Positions 1 to 5,159 of a stretch of 5,222 nucleotides of DNA are shown piece after piece. Numbering within the stretch: position 1 is the stretch's first letter; each line of letters starts with the position of its first letter. The notes under the pieces were generated by a model. It worked only from the letters and a program-made list of their open reading frames with translations, was not told the DNA's origin and made no database searches. Made by a program: the position numbers and the translations under genes. Source of the stretch: Akkermansiaceae bacterium UBA2381 (GTDB lineage: Bacteria; Verrucomicrobiota; Verrucomicrobiia; Verrucomicrobiales; DEV007); NCBI GenBank assembly GCA_002344215.1, contig DDSV01000008.1, positions 1 through 5,222 of the forward strand. Reading direction: 5' to 3'.

Positions 1-36
1 GCCGTCGCCTGATCCGAAGCGTTCTCCAAGAAAATC

Positions 37-444
37 ATGTGGCCATTCAAAAAGCGTCCCATTCCAGCCCCAGTCACTGAAGATGGTGTGACCGCTAGAT
101 TCTCACCCAATACCGGAGAGTGGGAATTTTCGATAGATGACGTCGATTTTACCTTCGATTCGCCGACGTTTGACACTGCTGCAATTCAGTGGGCGAAGTC
201 GGGTCTTCCAATCATTGCGGCTCTGATGCCTCAGATGATTGCAGCGGCAAAAGACGAGGTTAGAGATGACGTGGAGAATCTCATTAATGTCGAGTCCGTC
301 GAACTGCTCTCAGTCGATCTCACCGAATTCCCAATGGAGGGATATTTTGGCGTGAACTTCGCAGGGGATGACAGTTGGGGCGACCTTGGAGTGGTGGTTA
401 CAATCAAGGACGGGGCAATATTCGCTGTCGATGCTGGAGACTGA
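37..444 (+). CDS. Hypothetical small soluble protein, 135 aa, family not recognised
   Basis: I do not recognise this protein. It begins MWPFKKR, a basic start with no signal peptide or membrane segment. An acidic, beta-rich stretch follows at about residues 20-45, then one amphipathic-to-hydrophobic helix at about 50-75 (LPIIAALMPQMIAAAKDEV). The C-terminal half is beta-rich and contains DDSWGDLGVVV and ends DGAIFAVDAGD. The WGD-LG-hydrophobic-DG ending resembles small DUF proteins found scattered in accessory regions, but I cannot name one with confidence. The ATG start has only an A-rich stretch (AAGAAAA) before it, not a true Shine-Dalgarno. Four sequence lines within the gene average about 49% G+C, well below the later genes, which together with the adjacent insertion-sequence relic suggests acquired DNA. 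The frame is open throughout, uses sensible codons and has a natural stop, so a real gene is likely. Confidence 0.7.
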   Translation: MWPFKKRPIPAPVTEDGVTARFSPNTGEWEFSIDDVDFTFDSPTFDTAAIQWAKSGLPIIAALMPQMIAAAKDEVRDDVENLINVESVELLSVDLTEFPMEGYFGVNFAGDDSWGDLGVVVTIKDGAIFAVDAGD

Positions 445-450
445 AGACGC

Positions 451-475
451 TCAGGTTCAACAGTGAAGTGCAACG
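451..475 (-). repeat. Probable terminal inverted repeat of the IS30 relic
   Basis: Read on the minus strand, immediately after the transposase stop, the sequence is GTTGCACTTCACTGTTGAA, continuing to CCTGAG. IS30-family ends commonly carry a GTTGCACTT...TTGAA pattern close to the transposase stop codon, and the placement here is right. The opposite end of the element is absent from the window, so the repeat cannot be confirmed by pairing. It lies only seven bases after the stop codon of the hypothetical gene, suggesting that the element originally inserted at the 3' end of that gene. Confidence 0.42.
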
Positions 476-720
476 TTAGGCCTCTTTTTCAGAGATCTCT
501 GCCGGTGTCTGATATCCAGATCGTTTGCGGCGACTTCGGTTGAGGATGGAGCCATTTACCAACAGAGCATTCGCGGGTACGTCTCGAGCCGGCTCGATTA
601 GAGCGGGTGCCGAACAAACGAGATCGATTGTGCACACACTCTTCGCGGCCTTTGTGGTAAAAGAGATTCCTTGCCAAAACTGAAGACGCGTCACCAGACT
701 CAATGGCTTGAGGAACGTGG
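476..720 (-). pseudogene. IS30-family transposase fragment, frameshifted and truncated
   Basis: This is the coding part of the IS30 relic. The open frame ending at 476 (about 86 codons) reads IS30-like only in its last 22 residues, LNRSRRKRSGYQTPAEI plus a short tail. The upstream catalytic-core pieces (GKE near 667-675, HP near 604-609) sit in a different frame interrupted by an in-frame TAA. A further stretch near 690-715, coding LKPLSLV, may correspond to the LLKPL segment before the second catalytic aspartate. The aspartate of the DNGKEF block is lost (the codons preceding Gly-Lys-Glu no longer read Asp-Asn), so the fragment cannot be an active transposase. It lies just downstream of the EEP gene on the same strand, so EEP transcripts would run into it. 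Confidence 0.55.
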
Positions 721-722
721 CG

Positions 723-1718
723 CTACTTGAGTCCAAACTCTACCAATAGCGGGAGGTGATCGGAGCCCTTAGCTTTCCCGACTTCCCGGCGAGTGACGAC
801 GACTTCGCCGGTGTGGAGGAAATGGTCGATGGGGATCAGCATCGGCGGAAAAAATGCGGGCCAGGTTCCTCCCACGCCGTAGCCTTCGGCGCTGTTGTGC
901 AGATCGGCTGATTCGAGGAACTCAGCGAACATGGGCGACCACGGAGTGATGTTCAAGTCACCCGTCACAGCAATCTCGCCGGATTGCTCCCGCGCCCACT
1001 TTGCTACCGCCTGAAGTTGCTCATCGCGATAACTCGCCTCCGATCCACCGGCTGGAGGTAACGGATGCGTCGCCAGCAGGCTGATTGTTCGATCTCCCGA
1101 CACGAGTTCGGCGGAGATACTGGGCAGGCTGGCGGTGCCGAGATATCGGACGTGCATGGATTCGATCGGAATACGGCTGAACATGGCAATGCCGAAGTTG
1201 TCGTTCCTCGCCTCGACACGCTGGTGGGGAAAAGTCGTCATCGTGTCGTGGAGAAATCGCTTCCACTCGGGACTCACTTCGATGAGGGCCACGATATCGG
1301 GATCATGCTCGGTGAGCAGGCGGGAGAATTCAGCAAAGTTGCGGTTGGCGCTGTTCACGTTCCAGACGAGCAACCGCACCGACGGCGTGCTGCTGGTGGT
1401 CATTAGTCCAGGTGAGGAGAAGAGAAACGGGACCAGCAGCCAGAAGTTGAGGGAGCCGAAGGCGAGGAAGACGGCCGCCTTCAGACGATGCCGTTGCCAG
1501 ACGGCAAGTAGGCCGAAACCGACCAGGAGCACGGCATACTGGGCGCGAAAGTGACTGGAAATTTCGAGCACCCAACTCCATCGCCCGAAAAGACCGGTGA
1601 GCGTAAAGAGGCACACCAGCGCACCGGCCGCCTCGACGAGTCCGGTAAGGGACAGAGTGAGCTTGGGTGTTGACGACCGTTGCTCCGGTGAGACGGGTGG
1701 ATGGCTCACTGCGCGCAT
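723..1718 (-). CDS. Membrane-anchored endonuclease/exonuclease/phosphatase (EEP) family protein
   Basis: This 331-residue protein has a short cytoplasmic head, three hydrophobic segments at about residues 20-44, 60-75 and 80-100, and then a complete EEP hydrolase domain at about 112-331. Catalytic motifs of the DNase I/exonuclease III/sphingomyelinase fold are visible: VWN with N120, ALIE with metal-binding E137, ATH with H208, TGDLN with D244 and N246, PIDH with D288, and the terminal GSDHLP with D320 and H321. The domain should therefore be active as a metal-dependent phosphodiesterase, placed outside the membrane if the three segments orient as is usual for this architecture. The substrate cannot be told from sequence: nucleic acid, phosphoinositide-like lipid or sphingolipid are all possible. 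I chose the ATG at 1718 because the frame upstream of it is only open antisense to ilvA and encodes no plausible domain. No clear Shine-Dalgarno precedes it. The gene is divergent from ilvA. Confidence 0.88.
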   Translation of the reverse strand: MRAVSHPPVSPEQRSSTPKLTLSLTGLVEAAGALVCLFTLTGLFGRWSWVLEISSHFRAQYAVLLVGFGLLAVWQRHRLKAAVFLAFGSLNFWLLVPFLFSSPGLMTTSSTPSVRLLVWNVNSANRNFAEFSRLLTEHDPDIVALIEVSPEWKRFLHDTMTTFPHQRVEARNDNFGIAMFSRIPIESMHVRYLGTASLPSISAELVSGDRTISLLATHPLPPAGGSEASYRDEQLQAVAKWAREQSGEIAVTGDLNITPWSPMFAEFLESADLHNSAEGYGVGGTWPAFFPPMLIPIDHFLHTGEVVVTRREVGKAKGSDHLPLLVEFGLK

Positions 1719-1794
1719 CAGGTCGATGGCTGAAAAATTCGTTCCATGCGCGGTGGCGAGTCTGATGAACCAGTAGCAAGGCTGACGTGAGGGA

Positions 1795-1823
1795 ATGCTA
1801 ACGGTGTCGTCCGGTGCTGGCAA
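1795..1823 (-). promoter_or_regulatory. Candidate sigma70-type promoter for the EEP gene
   Basis: On the minus strand TTGCCA (1818-1823, five of six matches to the -35 consensus) is followed after 17 bases by TAGCAT (1795-1800, four of six matches to the -10). Transcription would start near 1788, leaving a leader of about 70 bases before the ATG at 1718. The -35 box lies inside a small dyad, GTGCT-GGCA-AGCAC (1814-1827), which could be an operator. This is a pattern match only. Confidence 0.3.
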
Positions 1824-1867
1824 GCACTCCGGTGAATTACGCTCTTTGCGTTTCGGCAGCGAAAGGT

Positions 1868-1872
1868 GGAGG
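1868..1872 (+). promoter_or_regulatory. Ribosome binding site that sets the ilvA start
   Basis: GGAGG lies eight bases before the ATG at 1881, within AGGTGGAGG, the strongest Shine-Dalgarno in the window. It overlaps the alternative in-frame GTG at 1866, which would add five residues; that GTG has no such site before it, so translation should start at 1881. Confidence 0.75.
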
Positions 1873-1880
1873 TTCCCTTC

Positions 1881-3446
1881 ATGGATCAGGAAAACATGCC
1901 GCTGACCCGGCGGCTCAGGCAGGAAACACTTTTCGCGCGCGAGCGGGTCCATCGTTTTGGTCGGGCCACGCCTTTGGAACGCCTTGTTCTGACCGGGCCG
2001 GCGGAGGGGACAGGTCCGGAGATCTGGGTGAAACGTGAGGATAGCTCTCCCATCAAAGCCTACAAGTGGCGGGGAGCCTCGAACCGCATGGCTATCCTGA
2101 CAGAAGAAGAAAAGTCCCGCGGTGTCGTAACCGCCTCGGCCGGAAATCATGCCCAGGGAGTCGCTCTGGCTGCCCGCAAACTCGGTATCCACGCGCGGAT
2201 TTACATGCCGCGTTCCTCCCCTGCCGTGAAACAGGAGGCGGTGCGGCACCATGGCGGGGAATGGATCACCATCTGTCTCGCGGGCGACAGTTACGATGAA
2301 GCCGTCCTCGCCGCGCGCGAGGACGAGGTCGCCACGGGTGCGGTCTACATCCACGCCTACGACGATCTCCTTGTCATGGCCGGACAGGGCACGCTCGCCG
2401 ACGAGGTTGTCCTCAGCGGCGAGGGTCCCTTTGATGCCGCCTTTCTCCAGATCGGCGGCGGTGGCATGGCGGCTGGAGTTTCGTGCTGGTTGAAAACCTA
2501 CTGGCCCGAGATCGAACTAATCGGTGTCGAGGGTGAGGGCCAGGCAAGCATGAAAGCCGCCCTGAGCGAGGGAAAACCCGTCGTGCTGGACGAACTGGAT
2601 CTCTTTTGTGATGGCACCGCCGTGCGTAAAGCGGGAGATCTCCCCTGGCAAATCTGCCGGGAGACACTCGACCGCATCGTCACGGTCAGCAATCAGGAGG
2701 TCATTCAGGCGATGCGTGTTTTCTGGGAAGGCTTGCGTGCCGTCTGCGAGCCTTCCGGGGCCCTGGGTCTCGCGGCCGTTCTTCAGGAACGTGAACGATG
2801 GGCGGGAAAAAAAGTTCTCGTGGTGCTGACGGGATCGAATATCGATTTTCAACAACTGGGCATTATCGCCCAGAGCGCCGGTGCCGACGCTCTCACTGCC
2901 CGAACCCTGCGCGTCCGCATCTCCGAGCGCAAAGGTTCGATGCTCGAGCTCCTTGACGGGTATTTTGCAGGGCTCAATATCGCCGACTTTCAATACGGGA
3001 AAAGCGACTCACTCGACGCCTGGCCCGTCTTTACCCTCACGGGCGACACTCCCGAAGCGCGCAGCACTCTCGACCAACTTCCTGCCAAGCTCGATGCGGC
3101 AGGCGTCAACTGGGAGGAACTCGCCGGAGCCGTTGACGTGCAATTCCGCGCCATCCCTCTGCGCGGGGATCTTCTGTCCTTCCCTCTCTTTCTCAGGCTG
3201 GATTTCTACGAGCGCCGCGGCGCTCTCCACGACTTCCTCGACACCGTCATTCGGGGTCACGCCAGTTTCTGTTATTTCAATTACCGCCAATCCGGCGAGC
3301 GCATTGGTCGAGCCCTCATCGGCCTCGATTTCGAATCGGACGCGGCCCGCTCCGATTTTATAAAATCCCTTCCTGCCCGCGGCCCCGGATACCGACAGTG
3401 CCATATCGTTGATGAGGACGTCACGAGAAGGCTGATCGGTCGATAG
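1881..3446 (+). CDS. ilvA: Threonine dehydratase (threonine ammonia-lyase), long biosynthetic form
   Basis: This 521-residue PLP enzyme deaminates L-threonine to 2-oxobutanoate and ammonia, the committed step from threonine to isoleucine, in the cytoplasm. Residues 1-325 form the fold-type II catalytic domain: the PLP lysine is K62 in AYKWRGA (the same residue number as in E. coli IlvA), SAGNH (86-90) grips the cofactor and substrate, GGGG (192-195) binds the PLP phosphate, and TGSN (317-320) lies at the pyridine ring. Two ACT-like regulatory domains follow at about 331-415 and 430-515. Y382 (FQYG) and Y468 (FNYR) align with E. coli Y369 and Y465, the tyrosines I recall as the isoleucine and valine effector sites, so feedback control by isoleucine and activation by valine are likely. 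The full length matches the biosynthetic rather than the short catabolic enzyme. Unusual points are AYKWRGA instead of the common SFKLRGA, and G383 where E. coli has arginine. No other ilv gene is nearby. Confidence 0.93.
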   Translation: MDQENMPLTRRLRQETLFARERVHRFGRATPLERLVLTGPAEGTGPEIWVKREDSSPIKAYKWRGASNRMAILTEEEKSRGVVTASAGNHAQGVALAARKLGIHARIYMPRSSPAVKQEAVRHHGGEWITICLAGDSYDEAVLAAREDEVATGAVYIHAYDDLLVMAGQGTLADEVVLSGEGPFDAAFLQIGGGGMAAGVSCWLKTYWPEIELIGVEGEGQASMKAALSEGKPVVLDELDLFCDGTAVRKAGDLPWQICRETLDRIVTVSNQEVIQAMRVFWEGLRAVCEPSGALGLAAVLQERERWAGKKVLVVLTGSNIDFQQLGIIAQSAGADALTARTLRVRISERKGSMLELLDGYFAGLNIADFQYGKSDSLDAWPVFTLTGDTPEARSTLDQLPAKLDAAGVNWEELAGAVDVQFRAIPLRGDLLSFPLFLRLDFYERRGALHDFLDTVIRGHASFCYFNYRQSGERIGRALIGLDFESDAARSDFIKSLPARGPGYRQCHIVDEDVTRRLIGR

Positions 3447-3458
3447 GCTGCCGATTTT
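3435..3458 (+). terminator. Weak possible terminator overlapping the end of ilvA
   Basis: ATCGG (3435-3439) can pair with CCGAT (3451-3455) across an 11-base loop, and the stem runs into TTTT (3455-3458). The stem is only five pairs and overlaps the stop codon, so the call is tentative. It would help separate ilvA from the radical SAM gene 196 bases downstream. Confidence 0.2.
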
Positions 3459-3608
3459 CACCCATTGACCGTTCCTTCCGTTGGGTTCTTCAAGTGGTGA
3501 GCCTACCGCCTACCTCGAAACCAATCCATGCGCGGGAACGCGCAAACGACGCGCGGCACGGCGGGAGGGGCGGCTTTCAGTGGGAGTAGCGAAACGAAAG
3601 GCACCGAA

Positions 3609-3620
3609 GGAACCGGTTCC
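3609..3620 (+). promoter_or_regulatory. 12-base perfect palindrome upstream of the radical SAM gene
   Basis: GGAACCGGTTCC is a perfect inverted repeat ending 22 bases before the ATG at 3643. The position suits an operator for a dimeric regulator, or the structure could affect translation of a start that has no visible Shine-Dalgarno. It does not match the FNR/Dnr box (TTGAT-N4-ATCAA), which might be expected for a haem or denitrification gene. Function is unknown. Confidence 0.25.
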
Positions 3621-3642
3621 GTGAACACTCGCTCCATCAGAC

Positions 3643-4869
3643 ATGATCAATCTCACCAAACTTTGGACAGGGACGGCCCAGCCCGCCGACGGACTTCGTT
3701 ATGGACAAGCCGGACCGGGCGGCCACGCGCATCGCAGTGCCAACGCGCGGAAACCCATCACGGTTTGGAACCTCACCCGCACCTGCAATCTTCGCTGCGT
3801 CCACTGCTACTCGAACTCGAACGCGGCCCGCTACGAGGGTGAACTGACCTGGGATGAAATGACTTCCGTGGTCGAGGATCTCGCCTCCTACGAGGTTCCC
3901 TCGCTCCTTTTTTCAGGCGGGGAACCCATGGTCCACCCGCAGTTTTTCGACCTCGTCGAACTGGCCTCGGGCGCGGGACTGAAACTGACCATATCGACGA
4001 ACGGCACTCTCATCACCGAAGAGCGTGCCGCCCTCTTGAAAGCGGCGAACGTGGCTTATGTGGGAATCTCCCTCGACGGGATCGGAAGCATCCATGATGA
4101 GTTCCGGAGAAAGGAAGGCGCTTTCGACGCCGCTGTCCGGGGGTTCCGAAACTGCCATGCGGTCGGCCAGAAGACTGGCCTTCGACTGACCCTGACAAAA
4201 CACAACGTCGAGAACATCGAGCGCATCCTCGACTTCATTGAGGCCGAGGGGATCCAGCGTGTCTGCTTCTACCATCTTGTTCCGGCCGGCCGTGGCAGCG
4301 AACTGCAGACCCTGCAACCCGGGGAGGCCCGTCGCGCCATCGACACCCTCATTGCCAGAGTCGAGGCATGGCATCGCGCCGGGATCGACCGGGAACTGCT
4401 CACCGTGACGCAGCCGGCCGACGGCGCTTATCTGCTCCTGCGTATGGAGAACGAAGGGCACGCCAATCTCGACGAGGCGAAGCGTTTGCTCTCGTGGAAT
4501 GGAGGAGGTGCCAACAGCTCCGGTCGCGGCATCGCAAACATCGACACCCAGGGCGATGTCCATCCCGATCAGTTCTGGCAGGGCGTTACCCTTGGCAATG
4601 TGAAGACGATGCCTTTCTCCGAAATTTGGGAGGGTGCCAATCCCGAGAGCTCCGCTATGCTGGACTCGATCCGATCGATCGGGAAGCTCAGTGCCGGGGA
4701 GCGTCAGATGCGCCTCCACGGCCCCTGTGCCGATTGTCGTTGGTTCAGTGTCTGCGGAGGAGGTTTCCGGACCCGCGCCGCCTTCGCGAACGCCGGCGAT
4801 CTCTGGGGTTCCGACCCTGGGTGTTACCTGAGCGAAGAAGAACGACGCAAGGGACTCTCGGCCGCTTGA
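3643..4869 (+). CDS. Radical SAM/SPASM protein of the NirJ/AhbC haem-biosynthesis type (AhbC-like)
   Basis: This 408-residue cytoplasmic enzyme carries the radical SAM motif CxxxCxxC as C48, C52 and C55 (TCNLRCVHC), then SGGEP (91-95) for SAM binding and STNGTLI (118-124). The C-terminal part has a SPASM-like second cluster site: C362, C365, C371 and C394, the last in the ending DPGCYLSEEE. The N-terminal MINLTKLWTGT...LRYG, the TVWNLTRTCNL segment, GIANIDTQGDVHPDQFW and the DP-CYL-EE ending are what I recall of AhbC (12,18-didecarboxysirohaem to Fe-coproporphyrin III) and the related NirJ (haem d1 synthesis). The N-terminus favours AhbC. Both remove side chains from sirohaem-derived tetrapyrroles. 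The general SPASM family also includes peptide-modifying enzymes, so a RiPP role is a less likely alternative. The start fits the conserved N-terminus although no Shine-Dalgarno is visible. No other ahb, nir or hem gene is in the window, so the pathway assignment rests on motifs alone. Confidence 0.8.
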   Translation: MINLTKLWTGTAQPADGLRYGQAGPGGHAHRSANARKPITVWNLTRTCNLRCVHCYSNSNAARYEGELTWDEMTSVVEDLASYEVPSLLFSGGEPMVHPQFFDLVELASGAGLKLTISTNGTLITEERAALLKAANVAYVGISLDGIGSIHDEFRRKEGAFDAAVRGFRNCHAVGQKTGLRLTLTKHNVENIERILDFIEAEGIQRVCFYHLVPAGRGSELQTLQPGEARRAIDTLIARVEAWHRAGIDRELLTVTQPADGAYLLLRMENEGHANLDEAKRLLSWNGGGANSSGRGIANIDTQGDVHPDQFWQGVTLGNVKTMPFSEIWEGANPESSAMLDSIRSIGKLSAGERQMRLHGPCADCRWFSVCGGGFRTRAAFANAGDLWGSDPGCYLSEEERRKGLSAA

Positions 4870-5000
4870 GGCGGGCTGATGCCCTTCCGGGGAACGGCAG
4901 GCCCGGGGTCGAAGAAAGAGACTTTTGGAAAGTGACGCTGGTGGCCGTTGCAGGCTATTGGCTGCTGATGATCTTGCGCAGGTGCGGCCGGGGTGTCTGA
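4866..5000 (+). CDS. Possible small single-pass membrane peptide (22-44 aa)
   Basis: Directly after the radical SAM gene an open frame ends at 5000 with DFWKVTLVAVAGYWLLMILRR and then CGRGV. That is a believable membrane helix of about 16 residues flanked by lysine and two arginines. The start is uncertain. A TTG at 4866 overlaps the preceding stop codon as TTGA and would give 44 residues; a GTG at 4932, preceded by GAAAGAG and GGAAA, would give 22. A separate 18-codon ATG frame from 4879 ends in a TGA that overlaps the GTG as GTGA. The frame is also the open extension of a shadow reading through the radical SAM gene, so chance is a real possibility. I do not recognise the peptide. If real, it would probably be translated from the same message as the radical SAM enzyme. 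Confidence 0.25.
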   Translation: MRRADALPGNGRPGVEERDFWKVTLVAVAGYWLLMILRRCGRGV

Positions 5001-5079
5001 ACGGCGATCCAGCACTCCGGAGACGGGAACAGTTGAAGATCGGTCACCCTGTCCCGGGTGGTCGCCTTCCGGCTACCTT

Positions 5080-5101
5080 CGGTTCACCTGAGCGGTTCAC
5101 C
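5080..5101 (+). repeat. Tandem-like direct repeat CGGTTCACC x2
   Basis: CGGTTCACC occurs at 5080-5088 and again at 5093-5101, a period of 13 bases. A related CGGTCACC lies at 5041-5048. The repeats sit inside the structured tail and may be part of a dispersed element. Confidence 0.45.
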
Positions 5102-5141
5102 ATGGAGTCAGCGGGTGCTTGTGGCGGGTAGCGCCTCGCCT

Positions 5142-5159
5142 GCGGGCAAGAGTGCCCGC
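5142..5159. repeat. Perfect GC-rich stem-loop, REP-like element
   Basis: GCGGGCA (5142-5148) pairs perfectly with TGCCCGC (5153-5159) around the loop AGAG. No run of T follows on either side, so it is not a standard intrinsic terminator. The motif, with flanking GTAGCGCC upstream and GCCCC downstream, looks like the REP-type palindromes scattered between genes in several GC-rich genomes. Only one copy is present in this window, so the dispersed nature is inference. Confidence 0.45.

Larger units (their letters stand above)
451..722 (-). mobile_element. Degenerate 3' remnant of an IS30-family insertion sequence
   Basis: No intact gene lies here. The minus strand carries, in order, decayed pieces that match the C-terminal third of IS30-family DDE transposases. 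Near 667-675 a Gly-Lys-Glu codes in the place of the family's DNGKEF block. In the same frame, 22 codons on at 609, comes His-Pro followed by a stop and Ser-Ser, matching the family's HPYSSWERG block at nearly the usual spacing. In a second frame at 494-544 is LNRSRRKRSGYQTPAEI, which closely resembles the family's terminal LN-RPRKRLGYxTPAEVF motif, followed by a TAA stop at 476-478. A probable terminal inverted repeat follows. The N-terminal two thirds and about 100 bases before the LN motif are missing. Family motifs are from memory; the left boundary at the EEP stop codon is approximate. Confidence 0.6.

Noticed and set aside
1..12. Possible tail of an upstream gene (GCC GTC GCC TGA)
   Set aside because: Only three codons are visible, which is not enough to support a gene.
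455..481. Integron attC site: GTTCAAC (455-461) matches RYYYAAC and GTTAGGC (475-481) matches GTTRRRY
   Set aside because: The span is only 27 bases, too short for attC, and the two boxes are not complementary to each other; the IS30 end and stop codon explain the sequence better.
491..500. Palindrome AGAGATCTCT
   Set aside because: Short, inside the transposase C-terminal coding sequence, with no loop or T-run to act as a terminator.
584..597. Perfect 14-base palindrome TCGAGCCGGCTCGA
   Set aside because: It lies inside the decayed transposase sequence and seems to be a chance product of that drift; nothing links it to regulation.
1866..1880. Earlier GTG start for ilvA
   Set aside because: It overlaps the GGAGG ribosome binding site that is ideally spaced for the ATG at 1881.
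1719..2354. N-terminal extension of the EEP frame by 212 residues, giving a 543-residue protein
   Set aside because: Most of the extension is antisense to ilvA, has no recognisable domain and is explained by GC-rich shadow coding; the ATG at 1718 gives a normal three-segment-plus-EEP protein.
3465..3493. TTGACC followed after 17 bases by CTTCAA as a promoter for the radical SAM gene
   Set aside because: The -10 half matches only two of six positions, and the start would lie about 145 bases upstream of the gene.
3528..3842. Plus-strand open frame of 104 codons overlapping the start of the radical SAM gene
   Set aside because: Composition is low-complexity and arginine-rich, and most of it overlaps the conserved N-terminus of the radical SAM gene in another frame.
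3913..4719. Long minus-strand open frame of 268 codons antisense to the radical SAM gene
   Set aside because: No recognisable domain; it mirrors the codon bias of the well-supported sense gene.
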